Of a stretch of 64,000 nucleotides of DNA, positions 43,390-52,592 are shown piece by piece (position 1 is the stretch's first letter; each line of letters opens with the position of its first letter). This stretch comes from Bacteroidales bacterium (GTDB taxonomy: Bacteria > Bacteroidota > Bacteroidia > Bacteroidales > P3). The position numbers were made by a program, and so were the translations under genes. Under the pieces are notes generated by a model. The model searched no databases. It was not told the origin of the DNA and saw nothing but the letters and a program-made list of their open reading frames with translations. The stretch spans positions 1 through 64,000 of the forward strand of contig JAFTBM010000034.1 in assembly GCA_017455205.1 (NCBI GenBank). Reading direction: 5' to 3'.

Positions 43390-44263
43390 CTGCAATCCAG
43401 CGGTCTTTGCCGCGGAAGTCTTTGAAAGCGGTGGGCGAAAAGCCTGCCGCTTTCATCGCTTCGCCTGTCTCTGCGGCCAGTGCCTCGTTGATTTCCACGG
43501 CGAGCAGCCCGCTCGGGGCAAGGCGTTGCTGCGCAATGCGAGCCACAGCATGGTAGAATCGCAGCGGGTCGGCATCGGGGACGAAGAGAGCCTGTGCAGG
43601 CTCGTAGTCGAGTACGTTGCGCTGCATCTGCCCACGCTCGCTATCGCGAACATACGGCGGATTGCTCACTATCACTGTGAAATCCTTCATCGGCAGCGGG
43701 CAATCGGTGGCAAGCACATCAGCTTGGATAAATTCCACTTTCAACCCGTTGACCTCTGCGTTCCTTCGGGCCACCGCCAATGCCTCGGCCGAGATGTCCA
43801 CCGCCACCACCTCTGCCGTGGGGAAGGCCTTTTTCAGCGATAGCGCAATGCAACCGCTGCCAGTGCAGAGGTCCAACACCGAGCGTGGAGGGCGAGCGGC
43901 AGCAAGACGATGGATAAGCCACTCCACCATCTCCTCGGTCTCTGGGCGCGGAATCAGCACCTCTGGCCCGACGGCTACCTTGCAGTCGCAGAAGTCCACA
44001 TGCCCCACAATGTGCTGCACAGGGCGATGACGCTTCAAGTCTTCCAATGCCCAGTGGAAACGGAGCAGGTCGCTTTGGTCGATGGTCGATGCTTTGCTGG
44101 TCAGCAGTCGCACTTTGTCCCAGCCGAGAAATGCCTCAAAGAGCAGCTCCGTCATCGCCTCTGCCTCCCCCTCGCCGTAGAGCGGACGCAGCACCTCGCG
44201 GCAGCGCAGCAGCACGTCGGCCACGCGGTTCGACCGAAATCCTATCTCCCGTGTGTTCACCAC
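43358..44263 (-). CDS. prmC: Peptide chain release factor N5-glutamine methyltransferase
   Basis: Methylates the Gln of the GGQ motif in release factors RF1 and RF2 with S-adenosylmethionine. The 301-residue protein has an N-terminal helical domain, GPEVLIPRPETE, the SAM-binding DLCTGSGCIALSL, and the substrate-binding NPPY in IVSNPPYVRD. It begins with GTG GTG immediately after the rnhA stop (TAG at 44264-44266), so either GTG (44263 or 44260) may be used and translation is probably coupled. The 3' end overlaps the convergent surface-protein gene. Confidence 0.94.
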   Translation of the reverse strand: MVNTREIGFRSNRVADVLLRCREVLRPLYGEGEAEAMTELLFEAFLGWDKVRLLTSKASTIDQSDLLRFHWALEDLKRHRPVQHIVGHVDFCDCKVAVGPEVLIPRPETEEMVEWLIHRLAAARPPRSVLDLCTGSGCIALSLKKAFPTAEVVAVDISAEALAVARRNAEVNGLKVEFIQADVLATDCPLPMKDFTVIVSNPPYVRDSERGQMQRNVLDYEPAQALFVPDADPLRFYHAVARIAQQRLAPSGLLAVEINEALAAETGEAMKAAGFSPTAFKDFRGKDRWIAATASPHELGA

Positions 44264-44947
44264 CTACCTCCCTTTCCGCCCGAAGTCGGCGGGTATCTCG
44301 CCCCAGCGGTCGGTGTCCCACTTGCGTATCTCGGTGGTGTAGCTGTTGGTGCGAAGCCATTGCTCGGCACGGTGGACATAATCCCACAACTCGCGCGTCC
44401 GCTCATTCTCGGGCAACTTGCTCTTGCATGCCCCCTGCCGCACCCATGAAAGAGCCGTGGCCGAATCGGTGTAGAGCACCTGGTCGAGCCGATGCTTCTT
44501 CAGGTAGGATAGGCCATGGACTATGGCCAGGAACTCACCTATGTTGTTAGTCCCCAGTGGGGCTTGGTAGTGGAACAACTGCGTCCCCGTGCCGACGTAC
44601 ACCCCCTGGTATTCCATCTTTCCTGGATTTCCGCTGCAAGCTGCATCCACCGCCAGGGCATTGAGCAGCGGCGGATTGGGCGTACCCTCCACCACCGACA
44701 CTATCCCCGCTGCATCCACCGTCAGCACACTCCTCCGCTTCACCTCCGCGCCCACTGGCGTCCGACTGCTTTTAATCACATCGCCGTAGGCCATCCGCAG
44801 TGCCTGTCGAGCCTCCTCCATGGAGGCAAACGACTTGAACTGTGCCCCAGCCACTCCCTGCACCTGTGCCTTGCACTCCTCCCACGAGGTGTAAATCCCA
44901 GGTGCCAGCCCGTTCCACACCACATAATATTTCTTGCTCTTGCTCAT
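44264..44947 (-). CDS. rnhA: Ribonuclease H with N-terminal viroplasmin domain
   Basis: Degrades the RNA strand of RNA-DNA hybrids. Of 227 residues, about the first 50 form the caulimovirus-viroplasmin-like hybrid-binding domain (KYYVVWNGLAPGIYTSWEEC, FKSFASMEEA). The catalytic domain follows, with acidic residues in LAVDAACSGNPG, NIGEFLAIVHGL, YTDSATALSW and a C-terminal Asp region (WGEIPADFGRKG). This two-domain form is usual for Bacteroidota. It sits directly before prmC. Confidence 0.93.
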   Translation of the reverse strand: MSKSKKYYVVWNGLAPGIYTSWEECKAQVQGVAGAQFKSFASMEEARQALRMAYGDVIKSSRTPVGAEVKRRSVLTVDAAGIVSVVEGTPNPPLLNALAVDAACSGNPGKMEYQGVYVGTGTQLFHYQAPLGTNNIGEFLAIVHGLSYLKKHRLDQVLYTDSATALSWVRQGACKSKLPENERTRELWDYVHRAEQWLRTNSYTTEIRKWDTDRWGEIPADFGRKGR

Positions 44948-45605
44948 AACCTGTCAGTCTGCTGCATCCAGCCTTTCCGTTACTTTTTCCAAATCAATAC
45001 ATTCCCGACCCATCCCTCCCTCGCATTTCCTCTGCAAAGATACACTAAAAATCACTGCCCTCCAACAAAACTTTCCCAGCCGCCCTCTTCTCCCGCTGTC
45101 CTTTCTCGGGCTTCCCTTTTCCGCCTTTGCAGCATCCCTCCTGTGTCAATATCCCTCCGGCAGGCCATCTTTTCCACCCCCCAAATTACTTCGTGTACGA
45201 ATTAGTTGCATTTTTTAACATTTCTTTCGAGCACTCCCGCAAGGCGGCTTTTTGACCCCAATTTTGGCCAAAATTCCCAATCTTTCGACCTTTTGCTGCC
45301 GCTCGCTAAAATACAAAGCGTTAAAAATTAAGCATTTATTAAAACCCAGCAGCATTTAATAAGCCCTCCGATAGGCATCCGCTCCGTATCCGCTCCGTAT
45401 CCGCTCCGTATCCGCTCCGTATCAAGTCCGTATCCAAGCGGTGAAAATACGGGTCGGATAGGGGGAGGGTGCAGGGAGGGTGGCTGGGGGGTAAAATTAG
45501 TTCGTGTACGAAATAGTTTGTTTTTTCCACCTGCTTTCGGTCTCCTTTTTTGTGGGGAATTGAGGGGGATGGAAAAGGGGTAAAGAGGGGGTGGCGAGGG
45601 GAACC
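44948..45605. other. Gene-free interval holding repeat copy B3
   Basis: It lies between the starts of rnhA and the end of the DUF4159 gene (both minus strand). Apart from the B3 element nothing coding is seen. It is AT-richer than the neighbours between 45000 and 45360. Confidence 0.6.
45184..45519 (+). repeat. Dispersed palindrome-bounded 11-bp repeat element, family B copy 3
   Basis: A 336-bp segment is bounded by near-palindromes at 45184-45207 (ATTACTTCGTGTACGAATTA) and 45494-45519 (AATTAGTTCGTGTACGAAAT). The 11-bp array (four CGCTCCGTATC, one AAGTCCGTATC) is at 45380-45434, followed by GCGGTGAAAATACGG. The stretch GGTGGCTGGGGGGTAAAATT before the right palindrome and the GTTGCATTTT after the left one recur in copy B1 (inverted). 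Confidence 0.8.
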
Positions 45606-46262
45606 TTATTCGGAGAAGGCGTAGCCGACGATGTTGCAGCCCATCTGCAAGGCGCGGAGTCGGGTGGAGGGGCTGTCGCCGTGCACTTCGGCATCTTCCC
45701 AGCCGTCGCCGAGGTCACATTCCCAGGTGAAGAAGCAGACGAGGCGACCTTCCCAGACGAGGCCGTAGCCCTTTGGGGGGAGGTTGTCGTGCTCGTGGAT
45801 TTTGGGCAGGCCATCGGGGAATTGGTAGTGCTGATGATAGATGGGGTGGGAGAATGGGAGCTCTACAAAGTCGAGTTCGGGGAAGACTCGTTTCATCTGT
45901 GGGACGATGAATTGGCGGAGGCCGTAGTTATCGTCGATGTGGAGGAAGCCGCCACCGATGAGGTAGCGGCGGAGGTTCTGCACTTCGCGGTCGGTGAGGA
46001 GGATGTTGCCGTGGCCTGTGAGGTGGAGGAAGGGGTAGTTGAAGAGGTCGGGGCTGCTGAGCTCTACGGTGGCGTATTGTGGGTTGAGGCCCATGTGGAG
46101 TGTCTGGTTGCAGAAAGCGATGAGGTTGGTCAGCGAGGTGGGGTTGGCGTACCAATCGCCGCCTCCACCATATTTGACCACTGCCAGCTGGGGTTGAGCC
46201 GTGGAGGCGAGGGGTGCGAGGAGGAGGGCGCAGAGTAGGGGCAGGCGGAGGTGGTGTTTCAT
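45606..46262 (-). CDS. DUF4159 domain protein with signal peptide
   Basis: A 218-residue protein with an export signal (MKHHLRLPLLCALLLAPLAS, then TAQ). A single domain of about 190 residues has LAVVKYGGGGDWYANPTSL, FLHLTGHGNILLT, LRRYLIGGGFLHIDDNYG and a Trp/Asp-rich end (FFTWECDLGDGWED). This matches DUF4159, a class-I-glutamine-amidotransferase-like fold common in Bacteroidota; the function is unknown. The ATG at 46260-46262 overlaps the rsmE stop (ATGA), giving a coupled pair. Confidence 0.85.
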   Translation of the reverse strand: MKHHLRLPLLCALLLAPLASTAQPQLAVVKYGGGGDWYANPTSLTNLIAFCNQTLHMGLNPQYATVELSSPDLFNYPFLHLTGHGNILLTDREVQNLRRYLIGGGFLHIDDNYGLRQFIVPQMKRVFPELDFVELPFSHPIYHQHYQFPDGLPKIHEHDNLPPKGYGLVWEGRLVCFFTWECDLGDGWEDAEVHGDSPSTRLRALQMGCNIVGYAFSE

Positions 46263-46984
46263 GAGTGGGGGGTGTTGATAAGGTTGAAGGCGGCTACGGC
46301 GAAGAGGGCAGCAGTCTCGGTGCGCAGGCGTGCGTGGCCGAGGCTGACGGGCAGGAAGCCGCGGTCGAGGGCGGCTGCGATTTCGGAGGGCGAGAAGTCG
46401 CCCTCGGGGCCGATGAGCAGGGCGGTGTCGCGGTTGGGAAGGAGGGCGGAGGCGAGGGGAGTGCGGGGCAGGTCGGCCTCGCAGTGGGCAATCAGGCGTT
46501 GGCTCTCGCTGCGGCAGGTGAGCCATTGGGCGAAACTGACGGGGGGAAGGATGGTGGGTAGGGTGGTGCGGAGGCTTTGCTTCATGGCGCTGATGGCGAG
46601 CTTCTCGAGGCGGTCGGTCTTGAGGAAGGTGCGTTCGCTGTGGTCGCATTGCAGGAGTGCGATTTCGCTGATGCCCATTTCGACGGTTTTTTCGACCAGC
46701 CATTCGGTGCGAGCGGGGTTTTTGGTGGGTGCGAGTGCGAGGTGGAGGCGTGGAGTGGAGGCGTGGGATGGGAAGGCGGCAGAGGGGGAGGCTGAGGCTT
46801 CGACGAGGCAGGCGCTCGGGTTGGCATCCAAGATGCGGCAGTCGAAAGCCTCGCCCCGACCGTTGGTGAGGTAAAGGGTGTCGCCTGCATGGCGGCGGAG
46901 CACTTTGATGGCGTGTCGGCTTTCCTCGGGGTCGAGGGTGAGAAGCGCACCGGCTTCGAGGTCTTTATGGTAGAAGAGTTGCAT
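46259..46984 (-). CDS. rsmE: 16S rRNA (uracil-1498 N3)-methyltransferase
   Basis: Methylates U1498 of 16S rRNA. The 241-residue SPOUT-class enzyme has an N-terminal PUA-like domain (HAIKVLRRHAGDTLYLTNG). Its trefoil-knot methyltransferase domain carries LALAPTKNPARTEWLVEK, LIGPEGDFSPSE and LGHARLRTETA. mnmA ends 7 bases upstream of its start and DUF4159 overlaps its stop, so the three genes form one transcript. Confidence 0.93.
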   Translation of the reverse strand: MQLFYHKDLEAGALLTLDPEESRHAIKVLRRHAGDTLYLTNGRGEAFDCRILDANPSACLVEASASPSAAFPSHASTPRLHLALAPTKNPARTEWLVEKTVEMGISEIALLQCDHSERTFLKTDRLEKLAISAMKQSLRTTLPTILPPVSFAQWLTCRSESQRLIAHCEADLPRTPLASALLPNRDTALLIGPEGDFSPSEIAAALDRGFLPVSLGHARLRTETAALFAVAAFNLINTPHS

Positions 46985-46990
46985 AGCGGT

Positions 46991-48055
46991 TTAGATAATC
47001 ATTCCCGAGGCCACCACGAGGTGGGCTTGGCTGTCGTAGAGGGTGGCGTATTGGCCAGCGGCGATGCCTTGCACGGGTTCGGTGCTTTCGAGCCTCACGA
47101 TGCCATCGGGTTCGGTGAAGAGCCTGGCTGATTGGAATTCGGGCACGTGGCGGATTTTGAACTTCACTTCCACGCCGTCAGGTGTTCCCCAGAGGGGAGC
47201 AGAGAGGTAGCGGAAGCCCAGCAGGCGGATGGTGCGGCCGTGGGCAGCAGCAGGAGTGTAGCCCTGGGAGACGTAGAGGATGTTTTGGTCGATGTCCTTT
47301 TTCACCACGAACCAAGGGCCTCCGCTGAGGTAGAGACCTTTGCGCTGGCCGATGGTGTGGAACCAGTAGCCGCGGTGGGTGCCGAGGGTGCGGCCTGTTT
47401 CGAGCTCGATGATTTTCCCTTCGCGCTCGCCGAGGTAGCGGCGGATGAAGTCGTTGTAGTTGATTTTGCCGAGGAAGCAGATGCCTTGCGAGTCCTTGCG
47501 CGAGGCCGAGGGGAGACCCGCCTCGGTGGCGATGGAGCGCACTTGGGATTTCAGCAGGCCGCCGATAGGGAAGCGGAGGCGGCGGATTTGGTCGTAGTCG
47601 AGTTGCGAGAGGAAGTCGGTCTGGTCTTTGACGGGGTCGGCTGCGGTGGATAGGAAGGTGCGGCTGTGTAGCTCTTCGGTGCGAGCGTAGTGGCCAGTGG
47701 CGATGTGGGAGTAGGCATGGCCGCGGCGGTCGATGAAGGCACCGAACTTGATTAGCTTATTGCACATCACGTCGGGGTTGGGGGTCAGCCCACGGCGTAC
47801 GCTCTCGATGGTGTAGCTGACCACCTTGTCCCAATACTCACGGTGGAGGTCGATTTCCTCGAAGCGGCAGCCGTAGTGGCGGGCGAGCCATTGGGTGATT
47901 TCGATGTCCTCCTCGGCGGGACAACTGATGTAGCCCTCCTCGTCTTCCATGCCGATGCGGATGTAGTAGATGTCGGGGGTGATGCCTTGCTCTTTCAGCA
48001 GGTGCACTACCACTGAGCTGTCCACTCCGCCAGAGACCAATGCTGCGGTTTCCAT
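46991..48055 (-). CDS. mnmA: tRNA 2-thiouridine(34) synthase
   Basis: Thiolates U34 of Glu, Gln and Lys tRNAs. The 354-residue protein begins METAALVSGGVDSSVVVHLL with the PP-loop SGGVDSS. It has the two catalytic cysteines in TPNPDVMCNKLIKFG and SQGICFLG, and RDKSQ-like and GLYLSGGPWFV segments. The ATG at 48055 is chosen because the longer frame (41 codons more) carries no family similarity. The gene heads a three-gene operon (mnmA-rsmE-DUF4159). Confidence 0.93.
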   Translation of the reverse strand: METAALVSGGVDSSVVVHLLKEQGITPDIYYIRIGMEDEEGYISCPAEEDIEITQWLARHYGCRFEEIDLHREYWDKVVSYTIESVRRGLTPNPDVMCNKLIKFGAFIDRRGHAYSHIATGHYARTEELHSRTFLSTAADPVKDQTDFLSQLDYDQIRRLRFPIGGLLKSQVRSIATEAGLPSASRKDSQGICFLGKINYNDFIRRYLGEREGKIIELETGRTLGTHRGYWFHTIGQRKGLYLSGGPWFVVKKDIDQNILYVSQGYTPAAAHGRTIRLLGFRYLSAPLWGTPDGVEVKFKIRHVPEFQSARLFTEPDGIVRLESTEPVQGIAAGQYATLYDSQAHLVVASGMII

Positions 48056-48395
48056 AGTTGTGGGTATAAACGGGGGGGTAGAGTGGTTTATTGCCTGTTG
48101 GGGTGGCAAATTTTGTAGCGGAGCTGCCTGGAGCGAACCAGAGGGAGACCGTGGGAAATTGGGAAAAGTTTTCAACATTGGGAGAATCGCAGTAGGAATG
48201 AAAGATAGGGGTGGCGTTTTGCGTTGGTTTGCAGACAGATGTGATATGATGCGAAGAAAAATGAAACAAAACGGAGCGAGGTGCGTTATGGGTTATGAAC
48301 AACTAAAAATGGTTAAAAAAGGGATAAAAAGGTTTTTTTAGGCAAAAATTGGAATTTTCTTCGTAACTTTACAACTTGAAAAATCATAGGCTAAA
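48056..48395. other. Divergent region between mnmA and mraZ
   Basis: No gene is seen. The plus strand has TAACTTTA at 48364-48371, a near-consensus -7 element 25 bases before mraZ, without a clear -33. It is A-rich near 48300-48350. Confidence 0.5.
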
Positions 48396-48851
48396 ATGTC
48401 CTTAATACTTGGAAAAGAATACTGTAAGGTGGACTCGAACGGGCGGTTCAAGTTTCCCGTTGCCTTGAAGAGGCAGCTGGAGACGGAGGACGGTCGGTTT
48501 GTGATTCGCCAGAGCATCTATGCCGAGTGTTTGGAGCTTTGGACTTATGCCAGTTTCAAGGAGGAGGTGGAGAGACTCCAGGAGAGGTTGAATCCCTATC
48601 GCCGCGAGGATCGCGAGCTGCTGCGGAAGCTGACGGAAGGCAATATCATTGAGCTTGATACCAATGATCGCCTTTTGATACCGGTGGAGCAGAAGTCGCT
48701 GGTGGCGAATGCCAAAGAGGTTGTGTTGCAGTCGACTGGAAAGTTCATTGAACTCTGGGACCGGGTGGCCTACGACAAGATGAACACCACGGGTAGCGAT
48801 TTCGCCCAGCGGGCGGAGGAGTTGCTCGGACAGTTGGCGGCAGCGGAATGA
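48396..48851 (+). CDS. mraZ: Division/cell-wall cluster regulator MraZ
   Basis: A 151-residue protein with two AbrB-like halves (LILGKEYCKVDSNGRFKFP and TEGNIIELDTNDRLLIP). In several bacteria it binds direct repeats before its own gene and regulates the dcw operon; no clear array of such repeats was recognised here. It is the first gene of the cluster. Its stop overlaps the start of rsmH by ATGA (48848-48851). Confidence 0.94.
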   Translation: MSLILGKEYCKVDSNGRFKFPVALKRQLETEDGRFVIRQSIYAECLELWTYASFKEEVERLQERLNPYRREDRELLRKLTEGNIIELDTNDRLLIPVEQKSLVANAKEVVLQSTGKFIELWDRVAYDKMNTTGSDFAQRAEELLGQLAAAE

Positions 48852-49816
48852 GCAGCGATTACCACATACCGGTGATGCTTCGCGAGGCGATGGACGGGCT
48901 GGATATTTGGTCCGAGGGGGTTTATGTGGATGTAACCTTCGGTGGTGGTGGCCATTCGCGAGCCATACTGGAACGGCTGGGTAGCGAGGGTAGGCTTTTT
49001 GCCTTTGACCAAGATGCCGATGCACAGGCCAATGCCATCGATGATCCGCGCTTCACGCTGATAGGGGAGAATTTCCGCTATTTGAGAAATTATTTGCGGC
49101 TCTACGGGGTGAAACAGGTGGACGGGGTGTTGGCCGACTTGGGGGTGAGCAGCCATCAGATTGATACCGCTGGGCGTGGTTTCTCCACAAGGTTGGAGGG
49201 TGAGTTGGATATGCGGATGAATAGTCGGAGTGGCATCACGGCACGGCAGGTGGTGAACGGCATGGAGGAGGGGGCGCTGGCCGAGGTGCTGCGGCTCTAT
49301 GGCGAGCTTCCCAATGCTCGGCAGATGGCGAGGGCGATAGTGAGAGCAAGGGAGGAGAAAGAGATTGTCAGCACGGGTGATTTGCGTGATGCGGTGGTCA
49401 GACTGCTTCCGAGGGGAAGGGAGAATAAGGTGTTGGCTATGCTGTTTCAAGCGCTGCGGATTGAGGTGAACGGCGAGTTGGATGCACTGCGCGAGATGAT
49501 GGGGCAGGCCATAGAGTTGCTGCGAGAGCCTGAAAGCGATGGATTGGAAGGATTGAAGATGCACGGAGGACGGCTGGTGGTGATAAGCTATCATTCGTTG
49601 GAAGACAGGATAGTGAAAAACTTTATGAAGAGTGGGAATGCCGAGGGGGTGGTGGAAAAGGATTTCTACGGCAACGTGCTATCGCCTATCAAGCCGCTGT
49701 GCAGGTGCGAGGCATCGGATGAGGAGGTGGTGGCCAATGGTAGGGCGAGGAGTGCTCGCCTCAGGGTAGGGGAGAAGACGGCGGTGGATAAAGAGGGAAG
49801 AGATCAGAGGCGGTAG
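48848..49816 (+). CDS. rsmH: 16S rRNA (cytosine-1402 N4)-methyltransferase
   Basis: Methylates C1402 in the 16S rRNA decoding site. The 322-residue protein has YHIPVMLREAMDGL, the SAM-binding VDVTFGGGGHSRAIL, ADLGVSSHQID, an inserted helical domain (GMEEGALAEVLRLYGELPN) and VISYHSLEDRIVKNF. It is translationally coupled to mraZ. Confidence 0.96.
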   Translation: MSSDYHIPVMLREAMDGLDIWSEGVYVDVTFGGGGHSRAILERLGSEGRLFAFDQDADAQANAIDDPRFTLIGENFRYLRNYLRLYGVKQVDGVLADLGVSSHQIDTAGRGFSTRLEGELDMRMNSRSGITARQVVNGMEEGALAEVLRLYGELPNARQMARAIVRAREEKEIVSTGDLRDAVVRLLPRGRENKVLAMLFQALRIEVNGELDALREMMGQAIELLREPESDGLEGLKMHGGRLVVISYHSLEDRIVKNFMKSGNAEGVVEKDFYGNVLSPIKPLCRCEASDEEVVANGRARSARLRVGEKTAVDKEGRDQRR

Positions 49817-49834
49817 GCAACAAGAAGTTGAACA

Positions 49835-50287
49835 ATGGCAATGAGCAATAAATACATAGAGAAGAACGTCGAAGAAGGGCTCGAGGCTGCGGCAAAGGCA
49901 GAAGAGGTGGAGCAGGGGCAGGGCGTTGAGGGTTCGATGTCGGGGGGGCACGGAGAAGAGGAAGAGCGAAAGCGCAGGAGTGGAGGCCGCTGGTTGAGGC
50001 TCATTATGGGGGGGGATATATTGAAGGACAAGTTCGTGCTTCGGCAGCTGCCACTGTTGGGATTGATTGTGGTCTACCTGCTGCTGATAGTGGGCAACCG
50101 CTACCGCATCGAGGCGTTGAGTCGCGAGCGGCAAGCGGAGGAGGAGCGATTGAAATTCCTGCGCGAGGCACGCATACAGGTGCAGAAGCGCTATCAGCAG
50201 AGTGTGAAAATATCGCAGATAGCCGAGGACTTACAGGGGACGGGTGTGGGCATTACGGCGGGCCCTCCTTATGAAATAGAGAAATAG
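49835..50287 (+). CDS. ftsL: FtsL-like division protein
   Basis: A 150-residue bitopic protein. A charged, Glu/Gly-rich cytoplasmic part (1-65) is followed by one transmembrane segment (LLGLIVVYLLLIVGNRY, about 73-90). A periplasmic coiled coil (RIEALSRERQAEEERLKFLR) completes it. Sequence conservation is low in this family; the call rests on topology and on the position between rsmH and ftsI. It would bind the FtsB/FtsQ-type partners at the septum. Confidence 0.8.
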   Translation: MAMSNKYIEKNVEEGLEAAAKAEEVEQGQGVEGSMSGGHGEEEERKRRSGGRWLRLIMGGDILKDKFVLRQLPLLGLIVVYLLLIVGNRYRIEALSRERQAEEERLKFLREARIQVQKRYQQSVKISQIAEDLQGTGVGITAGPPYEIEK

Positions 50288-50305
50288 CAGAAGGAAACGG
50301 GAGCA

Positions 50306-52570
50306 GTGAAGCAAGAGAATAACATAGAAGGTAGCAAGACACCGAGGTGGGTGTTGTGGTTCGGCGTGCTGATAACGTTGGGATCAGGCATCTGCATTCT
50401 ATGGGGGATAGTCAATATACAATGGGTACATGGGGAAGAGTGGAGAGAGTTGGCTGAAAATCGTGAGGCAAGTCTGCGTGCCGACCCCGCACGGCGAGGC
50501 AATATTTACAGCAGCGACGGGAAGATACTGGCCACGACGGTTACCGAATGCGACCTATACCTTGACTTGATGAATGAATACGTGAAAGACAAAAATGGCG
50601 AGGTGAAGGTAAACAGCAAAGGTGTGAAGATGGAGAGTGGCCCTATTGTGGACTCATGCTTCGAGAAGTATATAGACACGGTGTGCATAATGTTGCACGA
50701 GGCAATACCCCAACATAGCGTAGTATATTACCGCGACCTCATCAGAGGGGAGCGTAAGAAAACAAGGCCACGGCGGTGCTTCCTGGTGCAGAGGGGGGTG
50801 CCTTATTCCACATGGACGCAGATATGTCGGTTGCCCGGGTGGAGGCGTGGCGTGGTGCAGCAGGTGGATGGACGCAGTGTGGTGCATCAAGTTCGTGCAC
50901 ATATCTATGGGAATATGGCCGAAAACACCATCGGTTTCCGCAACGAGCTGTCGAGCAACACCTACACAGGATTGGAGGGATACTACGACTCCATACTTCG
51001 CGGGCAGGATGGCCTGCTCAATTGCCAAAGGCTGACGCGCGGCATCTGGCTGGCTGATGTGCCCAAAAAAGGTCAGTCGGCGGAACAGCGTACAGACGAG
51101 GGAGTGATAGACACGGTGGTGCTACGTCCGAGGATAGATGGGCAACATATTGTGTCCACGATAGACACTCGCTACCAGGATATGGCCGAAAGTGCACTGC
51201 GCAAAGCACTCCAGATGTATGGTGGCACAGCGGGGTGTGCGATGCTGATGGAGATGGAGACGGGATATATGCTGGCCTGTGCCAACCTTGCGGTGGACAC
51301 TACCGTACACGGCTATCGCGAGAAGCGCGACCGCAATGTGGCAGTGAGCGACATGTATGAGCCAGGCTCTACGTTCAAGACGGTGATACTTACAGCTATG
51401 CTTGAAGACCCCAATGGTCATATAGACACCTCTATGCGCCTCGTTGCGGGCTATCACAATTTTGGCGGCAAGGATGGGGAAATACGTGACGACCACGTCT
51501 TGGCTGGACGCGATTCGCTTTCGCTCAAAGAGGTGATAGAGCAGTCGTCGAATGTGGGAATGAGTGCTTTGGGATGGAACATCTATAATAGGCAGCGCGA
51601 CACGCTGCGGCATCTGGTGGAGGAGGTGTTTCCTTATGCCAAGCTGAATACTGATGTGAAAGCACCAGAATACCAGGCACGAATCAACAATCTGCACCGT
51701 TCCAACCGCGACTTTCTCAACTTCTGCTATGGCTATTCCACCCGAGTGTCGGCACTGCAGCTGCTGACGTTCTACAATGGGATTGGGGCTGGTGGACGCA
51801 TGGTGAAGCCGCTGTTCTGCAAGGCAATAGTGGATGAAAGGGGGAGTGAACGCAAGGTGAAGCCTGTGGTTCTCAATCCGAAAATGTGCAGTCGGCGGAC
51901 TGCGGAGTTGATGCGTGATATGCTCGAAGGGGTGGTGGAAAACGGCACGGGCAACAACATCAAAAACACGACCTATGGTATTGCAGGCAAGACAGGTACA
52001 GCGGTGCATAGCTATGCCGACCGTCGGCGCTATAATGCCTCGTTTGCAGGCTTTTTCCCATCGGAGAACCCGCGATATACTTGCATGGTGGTGTTGGAGG
52101 ACATTCCTTATTATGGCAGGCAGGCAGCAATAGTGTTTAAGGCCATCAGCGACTGCGTGGTAGCGGTAGACAAAGGCTTGAGTGATGGCGCTGTGCATTC
52201 AGTTTGGCCGCGGTTGGAGGAAGATAGTGCCATGGCCAAGCAACGGCCCGTGCTGCTTGGTGGGAGGGAAAAAGGCATCAGTGAGGCTTATCGCCGACTC
52301 AAAATCCCTTATCGGGAGGCAGACTCGGTGGGAGAGTGGGTGAGATATAAGGTGAATGGTGAAGGTGAGGAGGGAAGATACGTGCGCTATGAGGTGAGAC
52401 AGGGTAGAATTCCCAATTGTTTTGGAATGACGGCGAAAGATGCCATAGCGATGCTCAACGAGGCTGGCTATCGGGCGAGGGTGCGTGGATATGGCAAGGT
52501 CGTTTCGCAGTCGCCCAGTGCTGGACAAGCGGCCAAAGGTGGTGCGATGGTAGATATAGTGCTGAAGTAG
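50306..52570 (+). CDS. ftsI: Septal peptidoglycan transpeptidase FtsI (PBP3) with C-terminal PASTA domain
   Basis: A class B penicillin-binding protein that cross-links septal wall. The 754-residue protein has an N-terminal membrane anchor (VLWFGVLITLGSGICILWGI), a dimerisation domain, and the transpeptidase domain with SxxK in EPGSTFKTV (Ser about 355), SSN in EQSSNVGMS and KTGT in GIAGKTGTAV. A C-terminal PASTA-like domain of about 65 residues (IPNCFGMTAKDAIAMLNEAG) follows. Translation starts at GTG 50306, preceded by an AAGGAAA ribosome site. Length is normal for Bacteroidota. Confidence 0.95.
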   Translation: MKQENNIEGSKTPRWVLWFGVLITLGSGICILWGIVNIQWVHGEEWRELAENREASLRADPARRGNIYSSDGKILATTVTECDLYLDLMNEYVKDKNGEVKVNSKGVKMESGPIVDSCFEKYIDTVCIMLHEAIPQHSVVYYRDLIRGERKKTRPRRCFLVQRGVPYSTWTQICRLPGWRRGVVQQVDGRSVVHQVRAHIYGNMAENTIGFRNELSSNTYTGLEGYYDSILRGQDGLLNCQRLTRGIWLADVPKKGQSAEQRTDEGVIDTVVLRPRIDGQHIVSTIDTRYQDMAESALRKALQMYGGTAGCAMLMEMETGYMLACANLAVDTTVHGYREKRDRNVAVSDMYEPGSTFKTVILTAMLEDPNGHIDTSMRLVAGYHNFGGKDGEIRDDHVLAGRDSLSLKEVIEQSSNVGMSALGWNIYNRQRDTLRHLVEEVFPYAKLNTDVKAPEYQARINNLHRSNRDFLNFCYGYSTRVSALQLLTFYNGIGAGGRMVKPLFCKAIVDERGSERKVKPVVLNPKMCSRRTAELMRDMLEGVVENGTGNNIKNTTYGIAGKTGTAVHSYADRRRYNASFAGFFPSENPRYTCMVVLEDIPYYGRQAAIVFKAISDCVVAVDKGLSDGAVHSVWPRLEEDSAMAKQRPVLLGGREKGISEAYRRLKIPYREADSVGEWVRYKVNGEGEEGRYVRYEVRQGRIPNCFGMTAKDAIAMLNEAGYRARVRGYGKVVSQSPSAGQAAKGGAMVDIVLK

Positions 52571-52592
52571 CGGATGATTAATAATAGTAGAG

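Noticed and set aside
46263..46703. N-terminal extension of the DUF4159 frame
   Set aside because: It overlaps rsmE entirely and is an Arg/Pro-rich shadow; the signal peptide begins at 46262.
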